NCBI GenBank assembly: GCA_015068455.1
Contig: SVKO01000005.1
Coordinates: 1 to 64,000 of the forward strand
Direction of reading: 5' to 3'
Source of the DNA: Oscillospiraceae bacterium
GTDB lineage: Bacteria; Bacillota; Clostridia; Oscillospirales; Oscillospiraceae
DNA: 64,000 nucleotides
Positions 9,216-17,791 of this stretch are shown here, piece after piece. Both the position numbers and the translations under genes were made by a program. The notes below the pieces were generated by a model, which was given only the letters and a program-made list of their open reading frames with translations, did no database searches and was not told where the DNA came from. Each line of letters starts with the position of its first letter. The stretch's first letter is position 1.

Positions 9216-9250
9216 AAAACCCGCGTCCGGCATTCGGACGCGGGTTTTTA
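9216..9250. terminator. Bidirectional terminator between convergent genes
   Basis: A 14-bp stem AAAACCCGCGTCCG/CGGACGCGGGTTTT (9216-9229 with 9235-9248) with a GCATT loop has A and T runs on both flanks. It serves the carrier-protein operon on + and the zinc-ribbon gene on -. Confidence 0.9.
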
Positions 9251-9262
9251 TTTCTGAAAGAA

Positions 9263-10108
9263 TCATTCAAACTGGCAGCGGACGAGGCATTCCACGGTCT
9301 CGTCGCCAACGGTGGCGGTGATCGTCACGTCGCCTTCGCCGACGGCCTGCACCACGCCGGTGCTGCTGACCTTGGCAACGGAGGAATCCTCGCTCCGCCA
9401 TTCAGGCTCCGAGCCGTCGCCGCCGGTAAGGGTGAGCTTTGTGTTTTCGCCCTTTTCAAAGAACGAAATGTCCGTTTCGCTGATGGAGAGCGGCTCCGTG
9501 GAGACAGGCTTCGATTCGGTTTTGGGTTCAGCCTCGGAGGCGTTTTCCTCCGGCTTCTGTTCGCCGAAATCACAGATCACCTTGCAGCGGTAAATGTATT
9601 CTCCGCAGATCACGTTGACGTTGCATTCACCGGGGGCTTTCGCAGTCACGGTTCCGTCCTGGGTAACGCTGATGACCGCCGAATTGTCCGCGGAGAAGAT
9701 GATCCGGTCGGTGGTGTCAGCGGGCTCGGCCACCGCCTGAATGCGTGCGCTCTGGCCTTCCTCCGTCAAAGTGAGTTCCGAGACGTCCACGGAAAGCGCC
9801 GTGCAGGGAACGGGCTCCGTGCTCTGTACGGGAGCAGGTTCCGTGGGCTTGAGAAAGGGAAGAAGCTCAAAGGAGTAAAGGATATATCCCGTAAAGCCGA
9901 TGAAAAGCAGGATCAGAGCCAAAAGCGCAATGATCTTGCTGCCCTTGCGGCGCTGCGCGGGCTCTTCCTCGATCGGCCGCTCATCGTAGTCGTAGTGGTC
10001 TCCCATATAATTCTCCGCGCTTTCCGGTTTGCCCTGGCAGATGGGACAGCGCCCCTCTGACGGATCATAGACGGTACCGCAGAATTCACAAGTGATCAGA
10101 TTGTCCAT
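9263..10108 (-). CDS. Zinc-ribbon, single-TM protein with two Ig-like (BIG2) domains
   Basis: A 281-aa protein of unknown function. Residues 7-24 form a CxxC...CxxC zinc ribbon (CEFC, CPIC), followed by an acidic segment, a basic RRKGSK stop-transfer and one membrane helix (about 58-80). The rest should be outside: two bacterial Ig-like repeats, each with the S...S-VI/VAKV...G-V-A...GE...I typical of BIG2, separated by a Glu/Lys-rich linker. The topology (ribbon inside, Ig outside) follows the positive-inside rule. It is paralogous in architecture to the protein at 35101-36342 and divergent from the kinase-like gene, suggesting an envelope-sensing or scaffolding role; that is inference. Confidence 0.8.
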   Translation of the reverse strand: MDNLITCEFCGTVYDPSEGRCPICQGKPESAENYMGDHYDYDERPIEEEPAQRRKGSKIIALLALILLFIGFTGYILYSFELLPFLKPTEPAPVQSTEPVPCTALSVDVSELTLTEEGQSARIQAVAEPADTTDRIIFSADNSAVISVTQDGTVTAKAPGECNVNVICGEYIYRCKVICDFGEQKPEENASEAEPKTESKPVSTEPLSISETDISFFEKGENTKLTLTGGDGSEPEWRSEDSSVAKVSSTGVVQAVGEGDVTITATVGDETVECLVRCQFE

Positions 10109-10153
10109 ACGAAGCTCCTTGTCCGCTTTTGCGGTTTTTTCAAATGCTTTAAT

Positions 10154-10182
10154 AGTATATCATCTTTGACGCGGTAAGACAA
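10154..10182 (-). promoter_or_regulatory. Possible promoter of the zinc-ribbon/Ig gene
   Basis: On the minus strand TTGTCT (10182-10177), 17 bases, TATACT (10159-10154), about 45 bases before the start codon. The -10 is good and the -35 weaker. Confidence 0.5.
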
Positions 10183-10191
10183 TAAATAATG

Positions 10192-10220
10192 TTGCTTTTT
10201 TCGTAAAAATATCATATGAT
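10192..10220 (+). promoter_or_regulatory. Promoter of the kinase-like gene
   Basis: TTGCTT (10192-10197), 17 bases, TATGAT (10215-10220). The -10 box overlaps the upstream ATG at 10216, which supports translation starting at 10294 instead. Confidence 0.6.
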
Positions 10221-10293
10221 AGATACAGGAATTTTTGTCGAATCGGTACTGCCGAAGCGGGCGGACGCGTATTTTTTCGCAGGAGTGAGTGTT

Positions 10294-13200
10294 ATGTCAG
10301 AGATTAAAAAGGTTTCTCCGCTGCTTGATGACGTGGAGCTGGGTGAGCGATTCAGCGAACGCGGCCAAACGGAATGCTTTTACTGCGAGCGGATTGAAAC
10401 GGGAGAAAAGCTTGTTCTCAAGCATATTGCCATCCCGGAATCTGATACCAAGGTCCAGGCGTTGATCCTGACAGGGGCCGCTGCCGATGAAGCGGCAGCC
10501 AACGAATATTTTCGCGGTCTTGCCGAAGATCTGCGCGCTGAGCTTGCCTTCCTGGCGTCTGTACCCGAGACGTGCGGCGTGAATGCCTGGCTCGACTATC
10601 AGATCGAGGCCCGCGAGGGCGTCGGGTTCGACGTCTATGCTCTGATGCCCCGGAAGGATTCTCTTCGGAGCTATCTGCAGGATAACGCCATCACCCAGCT
10701 GCAGGCATTGAATCTCGGGCTGGATCTGTGCGACGCGATGGGAAATCTCAACGACGCCGGCTATGCTTATTTCGATCTGAAGCCTGAAAATGTGTTCGTT
10801 GATGCCCGAAAGCGCTTTACCATCGGCGATCTTGGCCTGATGCAGCTTGACGGGCTGGAATACTCCGCCGTTCCGGAAGAGCATATCAATGAGTTTTCTG
10901 CGCCGGAGCTCTCAAAACTGATTCCGGAGCCTGCGCGTACCTCCGATCAGTACTCTCTGGGCATGCTGCTGTTCTATGTTTTCAACGGCAATCGGCTGCC
11001 CTTTGAGGATGAAAAAATCAGCGCCCAGCGCGCGGTGGAAAAGCGGCTGAACAGCGATATCCTGCCATCTCCGCAGTATGCGGATTATGAGTTGGCAGAG
11101 ATCATTTCCAAGGCCTGCAGCCGGGATCCGGCGGCGCGCTACGCCTCCTTTGCCGAACTGAAGCAGGCGCTGACGCTGTATATGCAGCGCAATGAGGTTT
11201 CCGATCAGCTCCTTGTGCCGCCGCTGCCTGAACCGATCGCATCGCAGACGGAGGAAGCGGCTGAAAAACCCGATGCCGCTGAACCCGGGGAAGAGCTCCC
11301 GGAAGCGCTGCAGACGGAGCCTGCTGAAGCGGCGCTGCCCGAATCACCCGAACCGGAAGAAGCGCAGACGCCGGAATCCGGCGAAGCGATGCCGACGGCT
11401 CCCGTGGAAGGACCGGAAGAAGCGCCGGAGGAGGCGCCGCCTGAGGAATCGGAGGATGCTCCGGTTCCGGAGGCTGCGGAAGAACCCGAAGCACAGCCGG
11501 AGCCCGTTCTGACAGAAGTTTTGGCGAATGTATCTGAAACTTCATCGGACGGGGAAGCCGGCAATGATCCGGCCCTGTCCGATATCAATCCGGAATCTGC
11601 CGACGGGGCAATCAAATCATCCGAGGATCTTTCGGAGCCCGCGCTGGCGGAGGAGGTCGATCTGGCCGAACAGCCCGGGGCTGACGGCGCGGAGGAGACG
11701 CCCCAGTCCATCGAGGAATTGCTTGCATCCGTGAACAACGTCCTGTCGGAGGAAGACGCCGAGCCGGAGATCCAGGCCCCGGATCTCGAGGCGAATGAGG
11801 CGGCGGCCAATGAACCGGAGCCCAAGCAGCGCAGAAAAAAGAAGTGGCTTCCGCTTCTGATCGGTCTGCTTATATTGGCGCTGATCGGCGCTGCACTGGC
11901 CTATTTTTATTCCAACTGGTACCTTGTGAAAATGGACGGTCTGGAGGTGACGGATCGGACGGCAGACTCCATTACCGTGACGTATCAATTGAGCACGCCC
12001 GATCCGGAGCTCAGCTGGGACTGCATCGATACATACGGCAATACCTATGCCGGAACCGGGGGAGATGGCCGCGTCCAATTCACCGGTCTGGAACCGAGCA
12101 CGCAGTATACCATTCGTTTTTTCCCCGGAAAGCTTCATAAGCTGACCGGCACGACCACCGCATCCGCCGCCACTGCGACAGCGACGCAGATCGTTTCCAT
12201 GACCGCAGTCCAGGCCGCGGTCAACACTACGGCGGAGGTTTCGCTTGTGGTTTCCGGTCCGGAGCCGGAAAAATGGGTCCTGACGTACAGCTCCAAGGGG
12301 AGCGATTCCGGCAGCGTCACCTTTTCCGGCCACAGCGTGGAAATCCCCAACCTGCAGCTGCACGACGTCTATACCTTTGAGCTGACCTCCCCGGAGGATG
12401 TTTATCTGGCCGGGCAGACCAGCTGTGAGATGACTGTGGCAGCCGATGTGCAGGCAAAAGATCTGCAGGTATCCTTCGCAACGGACGATTCTCTGACCGT
12501 GACCTGGCAGAACCTGGCGGACGCGCCAAAGAGCTGGTCGGTTCGCTGCGTGGGCGAAGGCTATGATCAGACGCAGGACGTTACGGATTGCGTCGCCACC
12601 TTCCAGGGGATCCGTCTGGATACCGCCTACACCTTTACGGTGAGCGCCGAAGGGCTGGAAGTGCCGCTGAGCGTTTCTCTGCCGGCCAATGCCCGCATTG
12701 TGACCGACTTCTCCGTGGAGCCTCTGAATACGGGCAGCATCCAGGTCAAGTGGGCCAGTACGGATCCGCAGCCGGAGGGCGGCTGGGTCGTTCGGTATTC
12801 CATCGGCGGAGATCCGGAGCTCGGCGGCAGCGTCGGTGCGACCGAGGAGAACGCCGTTGTGCTGAACGGTATGCCCGCCAATGCTGAGATCGTCGTTTCC
12901 CTGGAGCCGAAGGATGGACAGAGTGTCATCGGCAACAGCACGCTGACCACGGAAACGCTTGAGGCTGAGGCTTTCTCGGCGCATGAGTTCATCGTCGCAG
13001 ACTGTGAGCTGAACCTTTACGCCAAGCCCGCCGAAGAGCAGTGGGGCTTTGACGACCTCGGCGACAGCGTCGATTCCTTTGCCCCCGGAGCCGAGGCGGC
13101 CGTTGTCCTGGCTGCGCCGGAGGGATACAGGTCCGAGGATGAGGATGCGACTGCGATCACCCTTGCTGTGCGCGGAGAGAACGGCAAGCTCGTGCAGTTC

Positions 13201-13401
13201 CGCGTTGCCGAAGGCGTTTGGAGAGAGATTTTCACCGACGGCAGATATCTCACCGCCCTGAAGCTGACGGATAAGCCGGGCAGTTACCAGCTGGAGCTGT
13301 ACTTTGACGGCAAGCTGGTAAGCAGGCGCGTGTTTACCGTCGAGGGCGATTCGTCGTCGGAAGAGGCCTCCTCAGAGGAGGAAGCGCCCAAGGAAGGCTA
13401 A
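10294..13401 (+). CDS. Divergent Ser/Thr protein kinase with TM helix and FN3-like extracellular region
   Basis: Start 10294 follows AGGAGTGAG and gives a 1035-aa protein. An N-terminal Hanks-type kinase fold spans about residues 15-290: Lys43 in VLKH, Asp161 in YFDLKPEN (H-R-D reduced to Y-F-D), Asp179 in D-L-G (for D-F-G) and SAPE at 202-205. The glycine loop is not of the usual GxGxxG form. A long Pro/Glu/Ala-rich acidic linker (about 310-510) is followed by a membrane helix (about 518-540) and about 490 outside residues with several fibronectin-III-like repeats. The layout mirrors PASTA kinases of Firmicutes, with FN3-like units in place of PASTA. Catalytic lysine and both aspartates remain, so activity is possible, but the substrate and signal are unknown. 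Confidence 0.8.
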   Translation: MSEIKKVSPLLDDVELGERFSERGQTECFYCERIETGEKLVLKHIAIPESDTKVQALILTGAAADEAAANEYFRGLAEDLRAELAFLASVPETCGVNAWLDYQIEAREGVGFDVYALMPRKDSLRSYLQDNAITQLQALNLGLDLCDAMGNLNDAGYAYFDLKPENVFVDARKRFTIGDLGLMQLDGLEYSAVPEEHINEFSAPELSKLIPEPARTSDQYSLGMLLFYVFNGNRLPFEDEKISAQRAVEKRLNSDILPSPQYADYELAEIISKACSRDPAARYASFAELKQALTLYMQRNEVSDQLLVPPLPEPIASQTEEAAEKPDAAEPGEELPEALQTEPAEAALPESPEPEEAQTPESGEAMPTAPVEGPEEAPEEAPPEESEDAPVPEAAEEPEAQPEPVLTEVLANVSETSSDGEAGNDPALSDINPESADGAIKSSEDLSEPALAEEVDLAEQPGADGAEETPQSIEELLASVNNVLSEEDAEPEIQAPDLEANEAAANEPEPKQRRKKKWLPLLIGLLILALIGAALAYFYSNWYLVKMDGLEVTDRTADSITVTYQLSTPDPELSWDCIDTYGNTYAGTGGDGRVQFTGLEPSTQYTIRFFPGKLHKLTGTTTASAATATATQIVSMTAVQAAVNTTAEVSLVVSGPEPEKWVLTYSSKGSDSGSVTFSGHSVEIPNLQLHDVYTFELTSPEDVYLAGQTSCEMTVAADVQAKDLQVSFATDDSLTVTWQNLADAPKSWSVRCVGEGYDQTQDVTDCVATFQGIRLDTAYTFTVSAEGLEVPLSVSLPANARIVTDFSVEPLNTGSIQVKWASTDPQPEGGWVVRYSIGGDPELGGSVGATEENAVVLNGMPANAEIVVSLEPKDGQSVIGNSTLTTETLEAEAFSAHEFIVADCELNLYAKPAEEQWGFDDLGDSVDSFAPGAEAAVVLAAPEGYRSEDEDATAITLAVRGENGKLVQFRVAEGVWREIFTDGRYLTALKLTDKPGSYQLELYFDGKLVSRRVFTVEGDSSSEEASSEEEAPKEG

Positions 13402-13412
13402 CGTGAATATAA

Positions 13413-13446
13413 AACGAGCCGATCTTTTGATCGGCTCGTTTTTTTG
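13413..13446. terminator. Bidirectional terminator between convergent genes
   Basis: A 12-bp stem AACGAGCCGATC/GATCGGCTCGTT with a TTTT loop (13413-13440) is followed by six T on + and preceded by TATAAAA for the minus strand. Confidence 0.9.
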
Positions 13447-13451
13447 ATTGT

Positions 13452-14153
13452 TCAGACGGTTTCTCCGGTCTTTTCAAAGAAGGGCCGGAAGGGAAGCGCG
13501 TCACAGAAGTGGAAATGCTTGTCCAGGAATCGACCGATGGCGCCGATGGTGGGGCCGTTGAGGATGGTGCAGACCACCGTACCGAGCTTTACGCCGACGA
13601 ATTTACCGAATCCAAAGAAAAGGAAGGACAAAACGATGCCCAGCAGGAAGCTGGAGGCGTCATAGCCGGATTTAAAGCGGTGAATGGGGATTTTTGTATG
13701 CTCGCTCATCGCCTTGACAAAGAGCTCGTAGACGCTCGGAGCAATGTAGGTGTGAAACTCCAGGCTGACGCCCAGGGAGCTCAGCAGCATACCGGCGATA
13801 AACCCGGCGATGCGTACCCCGAAGGCGTCAAAGGACAGGGGGCGGATCAGCGCCATAAACACGTCCAGCAGAAGGCCGTAGATCACGGCCGTCACAAAGG
13901 AGAACAGGAAGCTCAGGCGGAACAGCCGCAGAAGGATGAAAAGCGTGATCAGCAGCAGCGCCTGGAAACAGTACTCCGCCATGCCGAAGGTGAAGAAGGG
14001 GAGCGTCGGCGAAATGGCCCGGTAGAGCACATAGGCCGGCGCGACCACCATGGAGACGCCGAAATCCGCTTTCTCCATGAAGGCCACGCCGAGAGCCAGG
14101 ACGCTGAGGCCGAGAATATAAGATAACTCTGTGTAAAATCTCGGTTTTTTCAT
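13452..14153 (-). CDS. YczE/YitT-like integral membrane protein (DUF6198-type)
   Basis: A 233-aa very hydrophobic protein with about five or six membrane helices. The N-terminus (ELSYILGLSVLALGVAFMEKADFGVSM) has the GVA...K/A-DFGVS motif of the YczE/YyaS/YitT group. These proteins are uncharacterised membrane proteins, some suspected transporters. The gene starts 12 bases after asd and is the last of a minus-strand operon hom-lysC-asd, so an amino-acid export or uptake role is worth considering, but only by association. Confidence 0.75.
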   Translation of the reverse strand: MKKPRFYTELSYILGLSVLALGVAFMEKADFGVSMVVAPAYVLYRAISPTLPFFTFGMAEYCFQALLLITLFILLRLFRLSFLFSFVTAVIYGLLLDVFMALIRPLSFDAFGVRIAGFIAGMLLSSLGVSLEFHTYIAPSVYELFVKAMSEHTKIPIHRFKSGYDASSFLLGIVLSFLFFGFGKFVGVKLGTVVCTILNGPTIGAIGRFLDKHFHFCDALPFRPFFEKTGETV

Positions 14154-14165
14154 CGTTAGATGTTT

Positions 14166-15170
14166 TTATTTATCGGTCAGCAATTCAGCGATCTGCACGG
14201 CGTTGGTGGCAGCGCCCTTGCGGATCTGATCGCCGCAGCACCACAGGCACAGGCCGCAGTCGTCCGTCAGGTCCGGACGGATCCGGCCGACGAAGACGAT
14301 GTCCTGATCCGAGGTCTCCAGAGGCATGGGATAGCGTCCGCCGGGCAGATCGTCCACCAGACGGCAGCCGGGGGCGTCGGCAATGATCTCACGGGCCTCC
14401 TGAACGCTCACAGGACGGTCAAAATGCAGGGCGACGGAGATGGAGTGGCTGCGCACCACCGGCACGCGTACGCAGGTGCAGGAGACCTTGAGATCCGGCA
14501 GGTGCATGATCTTGCGGCCCTCGTTCTGCATCTTCATTTCTTCGGTGGTGTAGCCCTCAAAGGTCTCGCTGCCGATCTGGGGGATCAGGTTGTAGGCGAT
14601 CTGATGGGAGAAGACCTTGGGCTCGACGGGTTTGCCCTCGCGCAGGGCTTCGACCTGCTCCATGAGTTCGATCGGGCCGCCGGCGCCGGCGCCGGAGACG
14701 GCCTGGTAGGTGGAGGCGATCATGGTGCGGATGGGGCTGAGCTTGTTGAGCGCATTCACCGCGGTGACGGTGATGATGGTGGAGCAGTTGGGGTTGGCGA
14801 TGATGCCGTTGTGCTTCTTTGCGTCTTCGGGGTTGATTTCCGGTACGATCAGCGGCACGTCCGGATCCATGCGAAAGGCGGAAGAATTGTCCACAAACAC
14901 GGCGCCGGCTGCTTTGATGGCGGGGGCGAACCGCTTGGCAACGGCGTTGGCGGCGGCGCCCAGGACGATATCCATATTTGCAAAGGCCTCGTCACAGGCC
15001 AGCTCGACTTCGATTTCCTGATCCTTGAAAGGAAGCTTCTTGCCCACGCTGCGCTCGCTGGCCAGCAGGTGGAGTTCGGCGAGGGGGAAATCCCGCTCGG
15101 CCAGGATCTTCATCATTTCACGGCCCACCGCACCGGTGGCGCCAAGGATCGCTACGTTATACTTTTTCAT
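14166..15170 (-). CDS. asd: Aspartate-semialdehyde dehydrogenase
   Basis: Reduces aspartyl-4-phosphate to aspartate-4-semialdehyde with NADPH, the branch point to lysine/DAP and homoserine. The 334-aa length is normal. The Rossmann motif GATGAVG lies at residues 10-16, and the catalytic cysteine is Cys129 in NPNCSTI. The Q-A-V-S-G-A-G motif that binds substrate follows at about 155. It sits 14 bases after lysC. Confidence 0.97.
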   Translation of the reverse strand: MKKYNVAILGATGAVGREMMKILAERDFPLAELHLLASERSVGKKLPFKDQEIEVELACDEAFANMDIVLGAAANAVAKRFAPAIKAAGAVFVDNSSAFRMDPDVPLIVPEINPEDAKKHNGIIANPNCSTIITVTAVNALNKLSPIRTMIASTYQAVSGAGAGGPIELMEQVEALREGKPVEPKVFSHQIAYNLIPQIGSETFEGYTTEEMKMQNEGRKIMHLPDLKVSCTCVRVPVVRSHSISVALHFDRPVSVQEAREIIADAPGCRLVDDLPGGRYPMPLETSDQDIVFVGRIRPDLTDDCGLCLWCCGDQIRKGAATNAVQIAELLTDK

Positions 15171-15184
15171 GTTGTTTCCTCCAA

Positions 15185-16504
15185 TTAGACAAAGCTGTTG
15201 TACAGTACGCGGACGGCGTTGGCAAAGTCCTTGTTGTGCACGCCCACGATGATGTTGAGTTCTTCCGGCCCCTGTGTGATCATGCGGACGTTGATCCCGT
15301 TTTCGCCCAGCTTGGCGAAGATCTTGCCGGAAACGCCGGTGCGGAAGGCCATCTTGCGGCCGACGGCTGCCAGGATCGAAATTTTGTCGATCACGGTGAT
15401 GTTATCCGGCTTCATGACTTTTTCAAGCTGACCGAGAATGGAGTAGAGGCAGGGGGTGATCTTCTCTGTGGAGATGACCAGCGAGATATTGTCGATGCCC
15501 GAGGGGGCGTACTCGACGTAGAGGTTGTGCTGCTCGATGACCTCCATGATCTTGCGCCAGGCGCCGACCTCCGAGCTCATGCCGTGTTTGGAAATGGTGA
15601 TGACGGTATAGTTCTTTCGGCCCGCGATGCCGGTGATGAAGTCCTCCTGGTTGGGATCGTCGTTGTCCTCGAAGGAATCCATGATCATGGTGCCGGGATG
15701 ATCGGGGAAGTTGGTATTGCGGATATTCAGGGGAATATTCTTTTCGCGTACGGGGAAAATGGACAGCTCGTGCAGCACCTGGGCGCCCAGGTAGCTGAGC
15801 TCCCGCAGCTCGTTGTAGGTGATGCGCTCAATGTGGCGGGGATTGTCGACGATGCGCGGATCAGCCATCAGGATGCCGGAGACGTCGGTCCAGTTTTCAT
15901 AGACCTCGGCGTCCAGGGCAGCCGCGGCGAGGGAGCCGGTGATGTCGCTGCCGCCGCGGGAGAAGAGCTGGATCTTGCCGTCGGGCATGACGCCGTAGAA
16001 GCCCGGGATGACCACCCGGCGGTTGCCGGCGGCATAACGAAGCGCCTCATAGCTGGCTTCCTGATCCACGCTGCCGTCGAAGCGGAATTTCAGCCACAGC
16101 TTGGCGTCGAGGAAATCATAGCCCAGATAATCCGCCATGAGCAGGGCGGAGAAATATTCGCCCCGGGAAACCAGTTCATCCTGAGAAATGCCGCGCTCCA
16201 TCTTTTCGCGCAGACGCTTCATTTCGCCCTCAATGTCGGTCTTGAGCTGGAGGGCGTCGCGGATGCCGGCATAGCGGTCATAGATCATCTGGAACACGCC
16301 GTCGCAGCTCACGCCGTACTGCATGTGCGCATGGCAAAGGTAAAGCAGGTCGGTGATTTTATGATCGTCCTTATCCCGCTTGCCGGCGGCGGAAACTACG
16401 ACCACGCGTCGGGAGGGATCTGCCTCAACAATATTCTTGACCTTGACGTACTGACTGGCGTCGGCCATGGAAGTGCCGCCGAATTTCAATACTTTCAGCT
16501 TCAT
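15185..16504 (-). CDS. lysC: Aspartate kinase with two ACT domains
   Basis: Phosphorylates aspartate, the first step toward lysine, threonine and methionine. The amino-acid kinase motif KFGGTS is at residues 7-12 and the FSRGGSD-type motif near 190. The C-terminal third holds two ACT domains (about 305-439; motifs TVITISKHGM and ISILAAVGRKM), which usually bind lysine and/or threonine for feedback control. The 439-aa length fits the clostridial monofunctional enzyme. It is the middle gene of hom-lysC-asd; whether Lys or Thr inhibits it cannot be told. Confidence 0.95.
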   Translation of the reverse strand: MKLKVLKFGGTSMADASQYVKVKNIVEADPSRRVVVVSAAGKRDKDDHKITDLLYLCHAHMQYGVSCDGVFQMIYDRYAGIRDALQLKTDIEGEMKRLREKMERGISQDELVSRGEYFSALLMADYLGYDFLDAKLWLKFRFDGSVDQEASYEALRYAAGNRRVVIPGFYGVMPDGKIQLFSRGGSDITGSLAAAALDAEVYENWTDVSGILMADPRIVDNPRHIERITYNELRELSYLGAQVLHELSIFPVREKNIPLNIRNTNFPDHPGTMIMDSFEDNDDPNQEDFITGIAGRKNYTVITISKHGMSSEVGAWRKIMEVIEQHNLYVEYAPSGIDNISLVISTEKITPCLYSILGQLEKVMKPDNITVIDKISILAAVGRKMAFRTGVSGKIFAKLGENGINVRMITQGPEELNIIVGVHNKDFANAVRVLYNSFV

Positions 16505-16528
16505 ATATACAATAGCTCCTTTTATGAA

Positions 16529-17662
16529 TTATCGAATGCCCGCCATAAAGGCGTCGGGATCCGCCCCGGAAATGGAGGACATAAAATCGTGCATCTGCAG
16601 ATTGCTCACAGGAACAGTCACGATACCGTCGCCGAGTGTGTGATCCGTGATGGAATCGAGCCAGTCGCTCTTTGCGCTCGTGCGCACATAATAGGGATGC
16701 GCGTGGCTGCCCTGTTCGACCCGACCGCCCAGGCTGCCGTAGAACCCCTTGGCGCCGCCGAGGATATCGATGCAGTCCTGTACCAGATTATATGCGGTGG
16801 GGAAGCGGCCTGCGCCCTGTCCGTAGAAGCTCTGTTCTCCGGCGTTTTCCCCGACGAAGGAAATCAGATTGAAATTGGCAGGTACGGCGGCCATCATGGT
16901 GCGGGCGGGGAGCAGGGTCGGCTCGATCCATGCGGCCACGCCGTTTGCGGTGGGCAGGGCCGCGGCGACCAGCTTGCAGACGTAGCCCGCTTCGGTAAAG
17001 GTGCGGATGTCGCCGTCGGTGATATTCCGGATGCCGAAGGTGGGCACGTCCGATTCGGTGAGCAGGCAGTCATAGGCCACGTTGGCTGAAATGATCAGCT
17101 TGCGCTGGATGTCCAGCCCGTCCACATCGGCGGCGGGATTGGCCTCGGCGTAGCCAAGCTCCTGGGCTTGGGCCAGGGCGTCGGCAAAGGAAACCGAGCC
17201 GTGGAGCATGGTATCAAGGATGTAATTCGTTGTGCCGTTCATGATGCCCTGGAGGCTGCTGATCCCGTCGATCCGGCGGGCCCGCTCCAGATTGATCAGC
17301 CACGGGATGCCGCCGCCCACGGCGGCTGTGCACCGCAGGCAGACACCGGACTGCTTCATAGCCTGGGTCAGCTCGGTATAGTAATGACTCACCAGATGCT
17401 TGTTGGCGGTGACGTAGTTTTTCCCTGCCTTCAGGCAGGCAATGGCAAATTCATAAGCCGGATGCAGGCCGCCCATGGCCTCGGCCACAGTGTCAACTTC
17501 CGGATCATTTAATATTGTGTCGAAATCGTGCACCAGGCGTTCTCCCAGCTCGGGGAACTCCCGAAGATCCAGCACGTATTTGATCTTCATATCCGTCCGT
17601 TTTTCAATGATCCGGTAGACGCCGCCGCCGACGATACCATAGCCCAGCAATGCGATTTTCAT
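16529..17662 (-). CDS. hom: Homoserine dehydrogenase, short form without full ACT domain
   Basis: Reduces aspartate semialdehyde to homoserine. The nucleotide-binding motif GYGIVGGGVY is at residues 7-16, the substrate-binding region GGGIPWL near 116 and the NGTTNYIL motif near 140. Length is 377 aa, against roughly 400-440 aa for enzymes with a C-terminal regulatory ACT domain; the tail after the catalytic domain is too short for a complete one. Feedback control by threonine may therefore be absent here and rest on LysC. It is the first gene of a minus-strand operon, with a divergent promoter region shared with thrC. Confidence 0.95.
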   Translation of the reverse strand: MKIALLGYGIVGGGVYRIIEKRTDMKIKYVLDLREFPELGERLVHDFDTILNDPEVDTVAEAMGGLHPAYEFAIACLKAGKNYVTANKHLVSHYYTELTQAMKQSGVCLRCTAAVGGGIPWLINLERARRIDGISSLQGIMNGTTNYILDTMLHGSVSFADALAQAQELGYAEANPAADVDGLDIQRKLIISANVAYDCLLTESDVPTFGIRNITDGDIRTFTEAGYVCKLVAAALPTANGVAAWIEPTLLPARTMMAAVPANFNLISFVGENAGEQSFYGQGAGRFPTAYNLVQDCIDILGGAKGFYGSLGGRVEQGSHAHPYYVRTSAKSDWLDSITDHTLGDGIVTVPVSNLQMHDFMSSISGADPDAFMAGIR

Positions 17663-17721
17663 GTGATCTCATCCTTTGTTTGTACTTGTTGAGCGTGCAA
17701 GTGTGCTTCGTAGAAAAACAC

Positions 17722-17750
17722 TTGACTTTCTGTGAAAAACAATATATCAT
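17722..17750 (+). promoter_or_regulatory. Promoter of thrC
   Basis: TTGACT (17722-17727), 17 bases, TATCAT (17745-17750). It overlaps the hom promoter on the other strand. An inverted pair CAAGTG (17698-17703) and CACTTG (17719-17724) flanks it and could be an operator. Confidence 0.7.
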
Positions 17751-17769
17751 ATGTTTGGTCAAAATGCAA
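17741..17769 (-). promoter_or_regulatory. Promoter of hom-lysC-asd operon
   Basis: On the minus strand TTGCAT (17769-17764), 17 bases, TATATT (17746-17741). Its -10 box overlaps the -10 of the thrC promoter, so both polymerases compete for the same DNA. Confidence 0.55.
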
Positions 17770-17791
17770 GAAAAAGATTGGAGTTTTTTTT

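Noticed and set aside
14154-17791. Lysine riboswitch or T-box before the aspartate-family genes
   Set aside because: The gaps between hom, lysC and asd are 14-24 bases and the hom leader is about 70 bases, too short for either element; no terminator/antiterminator pair was seen.
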